64,000 bases of DNA from Arthrinium phaeospermum (lineage: Eukaryota; Ascomycota; Sordariomycetes; Amphisphaeriales; Apiosporaceae): positions 744,001 through 808,000 of the forward strand of contig QYRS01000005.1 in assembly GCA_006503535.1 (NCBI GenBank). The letters run 5' to 3'. The translations under genes and the position numbers were made by a program. Below are positions 43,741 to 54,254 of the stretch, piece by piece (the first letter of the stretch is position 1; each line of letters opens with the position of its first letter). The notes beneath the pieces are model-generated. The model saw nothing but the letters and a program-made list of their open reading frames with translations, ran no database searches and was not told the DNA's origin.

Positions 43741-45540
43741 CTTGATGGATTGATGGGCGATGATGCTGTGGTGTTTGGGGGGTTAGTAGTCGTCGGTTTG
43801 CAAGAGAGGAATCTCAAAAGTTCAGACCAGGCCGCTCGGCAAATTTTGAGTGGGCACTTTTGCTCTTTTCGCAATGAATTATTCAATTGTGTGGAGTGGA
43901 GAGGACGTGTGCTGGTGGCTCGTTAGCCGGCGTGTGGCTGGGGCTAGATGGCCAGTGCGCTTGATGTGGCACAGACTTTTTACATGTAAGCTTTGGAGCC
44001 GCAGCCAATCATGGTCCCGGACCTATTGTCCCGAACCTACTCAGTACATGCTTTGACCGATGACTTCCTCTTCAACTGTAAGCAGTAAGTATGCTGAATG
44101 TTGTGAGCTGAACTTCAATAGGTATTAACCAAGCTACTCTTGTTCCAACCCAGGTATGCATGCGCCAGGCGTGCTTTTTTCGCGGTCAATTTGACGAGTC
44201 GTGGACTTGTAACCTAGAGCCTGGCCGCCGTTGGCCTTCCCGAGCGGAACCGCCGTTGTGTTTGTATAACAGACTTCTAGTTTTGCGAGCGTCACCTTCT
44301 TCGTATCATCACATTAGCTTGCAAATATACTACTGCCATTGCGGCACGGCGTGGACCCCAACAAGGCGAACTCGGGCGTTCCACAGACGGGCAAGTTCTG
44401 CAAAAAGTAGCTCCGATCAGAACGAACACTCATCAGGAGGACGCACGCAGCCGAACACGAAGTTTTCCTGCTGGACCACCTGTCAGCTTGTGTCTTGTGC
44501 TAACCACGCAAACAGCGCGCGTTCGCGGGCCACTCTACGGGGAAGGGAAGGGATGCTCCTCGTCAACATCCCCGGGACTTACTGTAGGTACAACTCGCTA
44601 AACTGGCTTTGTGGTTCTCCCTTGCAACCCACGCATCGATCCCGCCGATTCCGCCGGTTCTGTTGCTTCCGAAGATGCATGATCAAACAGACGGGGGCTG
44701 AGGCTGTGAAGACAGCCCTGTGTTATCGCGGGATTTCGTGGTATGTATGCATGGCAACTTCAAATTGCATATCCAAGGTGTCGTGTCATATACCCGGCTA
44801 GAACTTACGGAAACATCGGGGAGTTCCTGTTTGCACATGGAGCACGGTACAACCTGTCTTGCTTATAGTGCCGCTCAGCCCAAGGCGTTCGCCGAAAGTG
44901 AAACATGAAACACGTTGCTGGTGTGCTGGACGCGATGGTCGGTATATACAGTAGCATATCTTCTATCCCGAGGAAGTCGCACGGTACCTAACCAGCTAGG
45001 GTCGCCGATCCGAGTGGATATTGGTTCGCTAAAGCGTCGACGATCTGTTTATGTGGATGCACTTACTCCTTCGAGCCAATCCATCTGCAGATTGCATCAC
45101 AGATCGGCAGCCGTACACTGCATTCTCGCTCAAGTTGGAATGTCTTGGCAGGGGCAGCACAAGCGCTGCTATCCAAGATGCCGATGTTCGCCAGGCACCG
45201 CCAGGCACCGCCATCACCGTAACCTAGAAAGTGGAAACTAGAAAAGCATGTAAGAGGCACAACAACTATCACAGGATGACAAACTGGGCGTGGAGGGGTA
45301 CTATATAGCCGGCTCTGCCCCCCTGCTTGAACACGGTTGTTGATGAGCGCTGATCACCATTCTATCGAATCTACATTCTCCCATTGTCATAGTCACGTAC
45401 CTTTAATTCGTATCCCTAAACTACCCTCCCACCGCTTCTACGTGCCAGCACACACAATTCAATTAATCAGATCACTGAAGTGAAGTCGACTTACCAAAGC
45501 TCCTACCCATCTTCAACCTCGCTTCCTACCAGCCTTCACG
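43741..45540. other. Divergent intergenic region, 1.8 kb
   Basis: Between the ribosomal gene and the small secreted-protein gene. Frames exist (longest 213 codons from 44160) but lack domains or signal. A TATATA element at 45302 is a candidate core promoter for the next gene. Confidence 0.45.
45302..45307 (+). promoter_or_regulatory. TATA-like box upstream of small secreted-protein gene
   Basis: TATATA sits about 235 bp before the start at 45541, in the right orientation. It is a candidate core promoter. Confidence 0.4.
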
Positions 45541-46319
45541 ATGCTCTCCTCATTCGCCCTCGTTGGACTGATGGCTGGCATGGCGGCCTCGACGCCGTTG
45601 AAGTACAAGATCCCCGCCACCATGAAGGTCGCCGCGGCTGCACCATGCCGTCCGAGTACACCGTCAGCGAGTTCTCGTCGTCTACGGACCGCTCCAACCA
45701 GACGACAGTCTCGTTCGCCTACGTCGACTCGGCCACGGGCATCAACACGCGTTGCGAGCGCAACCCGTCCTCGAAACCCCACAACACGAACCCCAGCCTG
45801 GCCTCCCGCTACGCCTGCGACGATGCCAACGTCGAGTTCATCTATCAGACTGGCGGCGTCGCGGGCCTGACTGTAGTCGAGGCTGCGTGCCCTGGAAGGT
45901 AAGTTCGTCGTGGTGTTTGTTGCTTGAGGGACTCTCGAGGGCAAAATGAAAGAGAGGAATACAAGGCTGATATGTACATCTTACCACGTAATTTAGCGGT
46001 TCATCCACGTTTGAGGCCTCGGCCTTGTTCCATCTGACTGTAGTCGAGGCTGCGTGCCCTGGAAGGTAAGTTCGTCGTGGTGTTTGTTGCTTGAGGGACT
46101 CTCGAGGCAAAATGAAAGAGAGGAATACAAGGCTGATATGTACATCTTACCACGTAATTTAGCGGTTCATCCACGTTTGAGGCCTCGGCCCTTGTTCCAT
46201 TCAATCTCACCTGCGCTTCCACGCCGACGGGAAAGAACTGTACCTCCAACCCAGCACAGGTCACGGAGGAGTTCACGAGTCTGCAGCCGCGACCCGCCGG
46301 CGCCCTCACTCAGGGCTAA
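45541..46319 (+). CDS. Small secreted protein with duplicated splice-junction segment
   Basis: The product resembles small secreted proteins of plant- or litter-associated fungi. A signal peptide (MLSSFALVGLMAGMAASTP) is followed by an MPSEYTVSEFSSSTDRSN domain with FAYVDSATG and RYACDDANVEFIYQTGG. After splicing it continues with FEASALVPFNLTCAS, then TGKNCTSNPA and EFTSLQPRPAG. One base is missing at about 45634-45638 (GCGGC for GCGGGC), splitting the N-terminal and main frames. A 167-bp segment (end of exon 1, intron, start of exon 2) is tandemly repeated. If both copies are real, a 69-nt middle exon (45997-46065) is read in frame, giving about 194 aa; without it, 171 aa. The extracellular function is unknown, and an effector role is possible but unproven. 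Confidence 0.65.
45867..46200. repeat. 167-bp tandem duplication spanning an intron
   Basis: Copy 1 is 45867-46033 and copy 2 is 46034-46200. They differ only by one G in a G-run and one C in a C-run. Confidence 0.9.
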
Positions 46320-47098
46320 GCTCAGGAGACGGTCGGATGAGCACGCGTGTATGGCAAAGTTCGAAGGTCGGGCGGAGTGGCCGGGAAGTTGGTCTGCTAA
46401 GGGAGCCATGGCTACCAACGGTTCCGTTGTCCCGTACCGAAGACGCCATATTGTACGAAGGTTAATGGAGATTTATGAATGCTGTGTGTAATGTTTAGAT
46501 GCAGACGATAATTTGATTCATCGACGAATATATGAACATACTACTGGAAGATTATGTTTTCCCCCAAGTGAGTGGTAATATGGGCAGTATAGCTGTGTGT
46601 ATCACCGAATTGGAGGTACAGCTAAGACGGACACGAGTCATCTTCATGACATCAGATCACCATCGAATGCTCATAGACTCGTACGTAGTCAGTAGGGTCC
46701 TGCCAATTAATATCAGATGCTTGTAAGTGAAGCAAAGTGACGATGGGCCATTTGATGAAATCCCCTTTACGACCCCAGTCACATCCTCACACCCCCCATA
46801 CGCGCTGGAATGGAATGACCAGTGCCAGATTGGCTTGGTCCCAATCGTGCCTATTCTCAGCTTTTAAGGTTGACCGTGAATGCATCACACGACAAAGGCT
46901 CGAGCAGTATCCCAACCACCAACGCAGCGTGATGCCTACTTCCTCCCGTACGGCCGCTGCATTGCAATGCATTACTCTAATACATCTACCTACTCCCCCT
47001 CGCTGAATTGCCCCATTATGGGTACTCGCCATCTCCTGTTTACCAAATACCGATATCGATATCGACATCACTTCTAAAATTGGACTTCGCTTGACGAA
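46320..47098. other. Intergenic region
   Basis: No gene is supported. The right end is AT-rich, with GATATCGATATCGA repeats just before the lipase start. Confidence 0.5.
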
Positions 47099-48312
47099 AT
47101 GCTCCCGGATCTCTTCAGACTGCTCACGTTGTCGCATGCCGTTGCGGCTGCCATATCGGGGTCGCCGCCAGCCGAAAACGAACAGAAGCCCCTGCGGGTG
47201 GCCGAAACCGACAATCCAGCAAGCGGCATCTCCGTCCGCCTCTTCGCTCACCTAGAGCGCCTGTCAAGGCTGGTCGACATCGCATACTGCGTTGGCACGA
47301 CTGGACTCACTCGCCCTTTCGAATGCGCCTCACGATGCAAAGACTTTCCCACCCTGGAGCTGGTGGAAACATGGAATACTGGGGTGTTGATGAGCGACAG
47401 CTGTGGCTACGTTGCTGTTGATCACGGCGCACGCCAAAGATCTTACGTGGATACGAGTGCGCAATACCAGCGTGGCGCCATCATTGTCGCATTCCGCGGC
47501 ACGTACAGCATCACGAATACTGTGGTCGACCTGAGTACAGTCCCGCAAGAGTATGTGCCATATCCCTCGCCGGACGAAGGGGGAGACCAGCCGCCCAAGG
47601 AACCGGAGCATAGGTGCGACAACTGCACGGTGCATATGGGCTTCCTGGCCTCATGGAAAGTTGCAAGGGACAGCGTGTTACCTTCCCTCAAGCCTCTGGT
47701 GGCGCGATACCCCGACTACCCTATCCATCTTGTTGGACACAGTCTCGGGGGCGCCGTGGCGGCGCTGGCTGCTTTGGAGATGAAAGTTATCCTGGGCTGG
47801 GATAACGTTATTGTCACAACCTTTGGTGAGCCGAGGGTTGGCAATGCTGGGTTCGTTGGCTATCTGGACGCCGTCTTCGACCTACAGAACAAGAACACGG
47901 ACGCCGAACACTATGGTTATCGACGGTTGACCATGTGGACGATCCTGTGCCCTTGCTTCCTCTCTCGGAATGGGGTTTCAGGTCGCATGCTGGGGAGATA
48001 TTCATATCCAAGTCAGACCTAAGTCCGGCACCCGAAGACGTCTCCCTTGCGTAGGCGATGCCGACCCAAGGTGCAGTGCTGGTTCGGAAGGCGAGCCACT
48101 GAATTCGGAAACCGACGACTCGGACCATGATTCGGACTGGCCACTGGAGCAGATCATGGGGGTTTCCGACTCGGTTCAAGCTCTGGCAGCTCTTGTTCGC
48201 GCATCGTGACTACTTCTGGCGCCTGGGTTTATGTGTCCCAGGAGGAGATCCGATAGATTGGGGCCGAGAGAGGTATCCGAATATCACCGATAGCGAGACT
48301 GACGAGCTGTAA
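47099..48312 (+). CDS. Class 3 lipase (secreted); three frameshifts
   Basis: The encoded protein is a fungal class 3 lipase (alpha/beta-hydrolase). A signal-like N-terminus (MLPDLFRLLTLSHAVAAAIS) precedes VDIAYCVGTTGLTRPFECAS, GAIIVAFRGTYSITNTVVDL and the nucleophile elbow IHLVGHSLGGAVAAL, then VTTFGEPRVGNAGF. In other frames follow the Asp region HVDDPVPLLP and a His region (SHAGEIFI), so the Ser-Asp-His set is present. The end reads RFKLWQLLFAHRDYFWRLGL, then a YPNITDSETDEL tail. The frame breaks at about 47930, 48048 and 48160; the first two can be mended by adding one base to a C- or T-run. The signs look like consensus errors, but decay is possible. The likely substrate is extracellular lipid esters. 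Confidence 0.8.
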
Positions 48313-49746
48313 GAATCCTCGATCTGTGAAATTGGGATATACTTGTAGGTGAAGAGAAAGGGTGGGGAGACGGAGATAGCACTGTATGATCAAGATCCTA
48401 CAGGCGTGACCTCGTGACACCTTCTTTTTTCCCTTTTCCTATTATCCTCACTGCCGTAAATAATGGATTAGAATTGTGTGGTGGTGGAACAAAAGGTGCG
48501 AAAATATGGAGATCCGTCCAGCAGTGTAGCATCAACTACGTCGATAATGTATAATACAAGTCACCTACCAAACAGGCAAGCTCACCAGACAGCTGGGCTC
48601 CTGGGCTCTGAATATGTAAGGTCCGGATTGAATTCCGAGCACCCTGTTCCGGATAGACAGTGGAAGCCTTGGCGTCCCGGTCGGACAGCACAGCACGCAT
48701 TAGCTGACTAGTCTAAACGCTTACCTGATGATGCATGACGAACGCAAACAGTCCAGTTTTATTCTTTGATTTTTTCTGTCTGTCTGTTTGCCTGTCTGGC
48801 GCTCTCGCGTCGCCCCCTTTCTTGAATAGTGGAATCAACCTTACTTCAACGTGTCGTCGCTTTGATATTCCCTCGAGTCTCCTATTCGACGGGTGCCGGG
48901 TGCTGGGATGTCCCAGCAGGTAACGGGGCAATAACGCGGTGGAGGAGAGGATTAAGAGACCCTGAGGCTGGACGTTTGAAGTGGGCTTTCATTTTCGGGG
49001 CTAATGAGCAGCTAGCCTGCTTAGGGCGAGAGTGCCCACACGCGGCAAAAGGAAAAGGAAAAGGGAGGGCAGGAGAGGGGTAAATTAGAGACAGCGACCA
49101 GCGCAGAAAAACAGGGTCTTCTTCCTTCTGGATTCTGGAATGGAAGGTTATTATGTTATTATGTACACATAGTCAGAGCGAGGCCCGTTTGGGGTCGAAT
49201 ATAGTGGTAGTTGGTAGGTAGTAGGCAGACTCAAGCCGGCAAATACGTAGTATGCCTACCACTACACACGATTCATTCGCAGCCGTTGGCTCTGTACTGT
49301 AGGTTTCATGCTTAATGTTCTCTCGTCCTCTCTCCGGCCAAAAGCCTGCTTCTCGGTACAGTATTGGTCCCCCTAAATCGCTAATCGTGGCTTGTGTCCG
49401 GCAAAGTCCCTCCAAAACCGGTTTTGCCTTCCTTTGATTGTTTTTTTGCCCAGTAACGGTCGGTAGGCTGAGAGGGAACCACGCGTACGGAGAGTGCCTA
49501 CCTAACCACTTACATGTCGAGTTGTACAAGTCCAATGAGGAGGTACTTACATACATGCACGTAGTCGGTTGCCGAGACTCGGCTAATTGCAAGTCTTCCA
49601 CATACTACCATTGGCATTGGGTACACACTGCCACCACACCCCATTGTCTCATGGTGATTGCTTGCTCGCTCGCTGTCTGTTTAACATGCCGGCCTATTCT
49701 CTGCTCCTCAGCCTGGTGAGACGGGCTGAGATTTGAGCGGATATAT

Positions 49747-49793
49747 GTATGACCAATGTTGTATGACCAATGTATTATATGTATGACCAATGT
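49747..49793. repeat. Three copies of GTATGACCAATGT
   Basis: Exact 13-bp copies start at 49747, 49761 and 49781. Each contains a CCAAT pentamer, so the repeat could also bind CCAAT-box factors. Confidence 0.8.
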
Positions 49794-49910
49794 ATTGCGT
49801 GCTTGACATCTGTCGTTTGAAGCCGGGCGACAGCCTCTCACTCTCTCCCTTTTCGACTGCACCGGACGATGGAGTCAATTCTGGAACCGTCCCGGATACC
49901 CGCGGTACGG

Positions 49911-49931
49911 CGAGCAGCGAGCAGCGAGCAG
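49911..49931. repeat. (CGAGCAG)3 tandem repeat
   Basis: Three perfect 7-bp units in intergenic DNA. Confidence 0.85.
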
Positions 49932-50033
49932 GGCTGACCTGACTTAAATTTGGTCAAGAGATCACCACCGCCTCTCGTTTGCCTAGACTGGTTCTCGGGA
50001 TACAGGCAACCCACTACCAAGACAATAGGCGCG

Positions 50034-50043
50034 TATATAAAAG
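50034..50043 (+). promoter_or_regulatory. Strong TATA-like sequence without assigned gene
   Basis: TATATAAAAG is a close match to a TATA box, but no convincing gene follows; the first ATG-initiated frame (50101) has 44 codons. Confidence 0.25.
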
Positions 50044-51631
50044 TGAATGCGAATCTCGAGACTGCGCTCGGGTTCCTACCGACGTAGACATACATCCGCA
50101 ATGTGTCAAATGGGAGGAGACCGGCATTGGAGGATGACTCACTATCTACAAGCCTGCCTACTTATCTATCGAGACCACTCGGGTCGAAGGTTTTGCCTAT
50201 GTCGTATCGAAAATCAGAAGCACTCCGTTATGTAGTATAGAGAATTTGTATTCGATCAACCAACCACTAGCGTGGCTTGAGGAGCACATGCATGTGAGAA
50301 TGTGCTGACCTAACCTTAAGATACACCCTTTGAGCAATCAGCAAAGGTACACTGATAAGAGATGCTGCTCGATGGGTGGAAGTGAGGCAACGTATCGGCA
50401 GCCGTGTGAGTGTGGGTGTAGGCACATGTAGGCGCGTACTGGGTGGTATGGTTATCGTCACCTGCTTGCTACCCATGTTTGGATCGTGACCTTTGCTTTG
50501 AAAGGAAAGAAAGAAAGCCTGGCAAACGAAACAATGCATGCATACCCGTGTAGAGAACCACCGCCATGACCACCTAGCACATGTCACCTATTGCGAGTTA
50601 TACTTGTAGTATGTGAATGGAGATGGATGTCTGTACAGTATGCAAACCGGTAATAGCGCGTCTGACAGAAGCTTGTTGTTGGCTGCTGGCACGAACACCC
50701 AACTCTTGCCTCTTGCGCAGTTGAGATGCCCGAACTGGGCCCAACCCTCAAGTCTGTCTGCAATAGACAACTACTCCGGACGACTATGACGCTTGAAGTT
50801 AGGTGGACTGGTCAAGCAACAATGCCGCATTGAATGCAGGCCACGCTGGAAGAAACCCGTGGAAATTGAAACAAAGCGGTGCAATGCACCTACGCGGGCA
50901 GTGGGGCGCCCAAGTGCGGTGGACCCCCAATCCAATGGATGTTTTGGACTTTCGACTCTTTCGAAATTAGAAGGCCGGAGACAGCCCTGAGCCAATTGGC
51001 GGCAAAGAAATGAATGGAAGAGGCTTTACCTGGATGGGAAAATGGGATAGGGCCAGGAAAACCAGGGGGGGATTACGGTAGTGCTGGCCATACAGTGTTG
51101 GCAGGTAAGTAGAGGTCGGTCGGTTAATTATTGTGAGATGTATCCAATGGAGAAGTAAAGTACTGGGCGGCGAACGAGAGGCAAAGAGAGGTTGGAGGGG
51201 GCTACTGGGCTACTGGACTACTGGACTACTCTACTACTACACTGGCCTCTACTTGGAGGGGGGGGCTCTTTATTTACTAGAGCCTGGGAATTGGGGCCTT
51301 GGTGCCTCGCCCCGTCCAGTCCAGTCCAATGCAAAGCCGTCCAATCCATCCAGCAAAGCAGCCCGCGCTTCCTTTTCCCTTTCCCAGTTCAGACTGGTCC
51401 CCCAAAAAAGCCCAAGCAAGAGTCCAGCAAGTCCTTTCCCCCCAGTCCCAACCCACCCACTCCCAATCTCAAACTCGTGTGATTGATTTGGACGTCGATT
51501 GTCACAACATCAAGTAAATAATACTCTTTTCTCTTCCCCTCCCAACTCTCAACAAACCATTCCCCCCCTTCGGCGATAAAACAACTTTTATTCCACAACT
51601 ACACCCTACACAACCAACCACCACCGACAAA

Positions 51632-53006
51632 ATGGCTACCGAGGTATGTGAATGCTTGATTTCGACTCTGGCAATCCCTAAAATCCCCTCCTGCTGGCCT
51701 ACCCGAGTTGTTGCACTTGTGGGCTTTGCTGCGTCGGCAATCCTCCCTCGCCTCCTTTCCCAGCCTGCCTGCCTGATATCGCCCAACGGGTCGCCAGCAA
51801 CCTCTCCCTCTCTGCACACTGCAACCAGAGGCGGCGCATCCTTGGACGCTTTTCATCCTGCCCTCCATCTCCATGCCCTGCCAGTGTCTGATCCTGAATC
51901 CTCTCTGCCCCGGACATATTGCTGACCATGATCTCGTCTTGTAGCGTGAAAGGTTTGACCACTCCCGCCTCTTCGACTCGTCGAGTTGGCCCGCATCCTG
52001 AAGAAGTAGTATCTAACCCGTGTGACCCGAACTATAGCAAGACCTTCCTGGCTCGCCTCTGCGAGCAGGCCGAGCGTTACGATGAGATGGTTACCTACAT
52101 GAAGGAGGTTGCCAAGCTGGGTGGCGAGCTCACCGTTGACGAGCGCAACCTGCTCTCGGTCGCCTACAAGAACGTCGTCGGTACGCGCCGTGCCTCGTGG
52201 CGCATCATCTCCTCCATCGAGCAGAAGGAGGAGTCCAAGGGTTCCGACAAGCACGTCGGTACCATCAAGGAGTACCGCTCCAAGATCGAGCTCGAGTTGG
52301 AGAAGGTCTGCCAGGATGTCCTCGACGTCCTTGACGACAGCCTGATCCCCAACGCCGCCACCGGCGAGTCCAAGGTCTTCTACCACAAGATGTGAGATAT
52401 ATATTGCCCCCCCGATGACCCCACCCCCCTTTGTTGAACCCGTTCTGACCATGACTTTTTTCCCCCTCGTACAGGAAGGGCGACTACCACCGCTACTTGG
52501 CCGAGTTGCCTCGGGCGAGAAGCGCAAGGGTGCTGCCACCGCTGCCCACGAGGCCTACAAGGTAAACAAAATACACCGCGTCACACGTGATTGCTGCCTG
52601 CTTGCCTCTTCATAATTGCTAACCTGTCCCGTTGCAGAGCGCCACCGATGTCGCCCAGACTGAGCTGACGCCCACTCACCCCATCCGCCTCGGACTTGCC
52701 CTCAACTTCTCTGTCTTCTACTACGAGATCTTGAACTCGCCCGACCGCGCTTGCCACCTCGCCAAGCAGGCCTTTGACGACGCCATTGCCGAGCTGGACT
52801 CTCTGTCTGAGGAGTCTTACCGCGACAGCACTCTGATCATGCAGCTGCTCCGTGATAACCTGACCCTCTGGACCTCGTCGGACAACGCTGAGGGTGAGGC
52901 TGCCGCCACCACCGATGCCGCCCCCAAGGAGGAGAAGCCCGCTGAGGAGGAGGCCAAGAAGGAGGAGGCCCCGGCTGAGGCTGCTGCCGCCGCCCCCGAG
53001 TCCTAA
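51632..53006 (+). CDS. BMH1: 14-3-3 protein with 8-nt microexon; one-base frameshift
   Basis: The gene encodes a 14-3-3 adaptor of about 276 aa that binds phosphoserine/threonine motifs in many pathways. Exon 1 is only MATE (51632-51643). After a 301-nt intron an 8-nt microexon CGTGAAAG (51945-51952) follows, then exon 3 (52038-52391), exon 4 (52475-52561) and exon 5 (52638-53006). Joined, the start reads [20 protein letters not shown], a family signature, followed by [20 protein letters not shown] and later [15 protein letters not shown]. The acidic, Ala-rich C-terminal tail is fungal-typical. In exon 4 the frame breaks at about 52505: GAGTTG occurs where GAGTTTG is expected, and exon 4 is one base short for the phase. 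Since 14-3-3 proteins are essential in yeasts and very conserved, this is most likely a sequence error. Confidence 0.94.
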
Positions 53007-53391
53007 GCGGCTCCGCTCATGTCTACTCGACTCGACTGGTTCCGAGCTATGTGATACCCTCCTAATCTCGGCCTGGATCCGGTAAAGATAGCGATGACGT
53101 TGGTTGTGGCATCCGCCAGAGGCTTTGGTGCGGGGAGGGTTTTGGTATTTATCACAACGCAGGGCAGGAAAATGCAGGCCATGGTTTTTATTTCCCCCCC
53201 TTGACCGCACGTGGTAGAAGAGACTGCGCAGTAGTTCGTACGTCTGGTCTACAGTTGGCATCACCATTAGTTTCATCACTGGCTGTGTGTTCTTCCGAAC
53301 CCCTCCCCCTTTCCCTGGTCTGGTTGTCAATGATGAAAGAAGAGTTTCGCCGAAAATGAGTCGCGGTGACTCTCGAAAGGACTATTGATGG
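53007..53391. other. 3' region of 14-3-3 gene
   Basis: I see only 3' UTR-like sequence. Confidence 0.5.
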
Positions 53392-54160
53392 TCAATATGG
53401 ACTCTGGGTTTTCCTATATCCTGCAGTGTTTTTTCTCTCCTTTGAATTTCGTGTCTTGTTCCCCCTTCCAGAGATATCGCGAATCGCGTTTGCCCCACTA
53501 CTTACTGGTCTCGCCGGTATGTACCCCAACACACGAGTACCTGGGATCCGTGCAAACTGTACGCCATAAAACCCCGGGTCCTCTCGAGGCTTCCTGGCGA
53601 CCTGATGGGTGAACCTAGGCTCGGCCGGGTAGTGTTTGGCGGCAATGATCATGGGGCTGGTGTTTGTTTCATCATGCCTATCTTCACACTGCCAACCGAC
53701 TATCTCAGAAACCCTGTCAGGACTGGCTATGGTCAGATCTTCCAGTGCAGACAAAATCTCATATAAAGCAAAAAACCTTCCAGCAAAGCCCGCTCTTGCT
53801 ACCGCCGCCTCCTGGCGAGCTTTGAGTGATGTATCCGTGATTGGTAGTAGAACGTCCGTGATTTGTCTACTGCCTATGCTATTGTAAGCCTTACTTGCCC
53901 TATATCTTTATGCCTGTCGGAATTCACGTCCAGACTTTCTTGAAGATCATCTGAGAGTATGAGAGTAAGGTTCCTTGATTCGGTCTCAACTCTCTGGTCA
54001 TCACTATGAGACGTTTGGCGGAGGTGTAGATAGTTATGTGTAACTTCATTGTTCAAAGGCGTACAGCGCCCTTCAAACGCTTACTTCTGCTACTACTTGA
54101 TACATGAGACTGGTCATAATCCTTGGTACCATCATCGCTTATGCCCTTGCCATCCATAAC
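53392..54160 (-). pseudogene. Unrecognised broken coding region
   Basis: The minus strand has coding-like text in three consecutive frames. It starts near 54160 (MDGKGISDDGTKDYDQSHVS). It then continues after a break at about 54075 (RCTPLNNEVTHNYLHLRQTS) to HKDIGQ. After another break near 53890 it reads RQITDVLLPITDTSLKARQE, FAGRFFALYEILSALEDLTI and GFYGVQFARIPGTRVLGYIP, to a stop at 53392. Each break can be bridged by one base. I do not recognise the protein. Its helical, charged nature suggests a soluble eukaryotic protein, not a transposase. Confidence is limited because part of it could be spliced instead. Confidence 0.4.
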
Positions 54161-54254
54161 GATATCCATCTGTTCCCACATACGCTAAATGATCACTATT
54201 TATATTATTTTATCTCCCTGCATCCCGACGCCATGGCATCAGAAGAATCTGGAT

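Larger units (their letters stand above)
48313..51631. other. Gene-free region, 3.3 kb
   Basis: No supported gene. It contains two small tandem repeats (49747-49793; 49911-49931) and a good TATA-like sequence at 50034 without a convincing downstream gene. The right end is the promoter and leader of the 14-3-3 gene, rich in CT and CCCA runs. Confidence 0.45.

Noticed and set aside
44160..44801. 213-codon plus-strand frame
   Set aside because: Unstructured translated text, no start context and no splice partners; probably a chance frame in GC-rich promoter DNA.
45867..46200. CRISPR or transposon interpretation of the repeat
   Set aside because: Only two adjacent copies that span a known exon-intron boundary; no terminal inverted repeats, target-site duplication or spacers.
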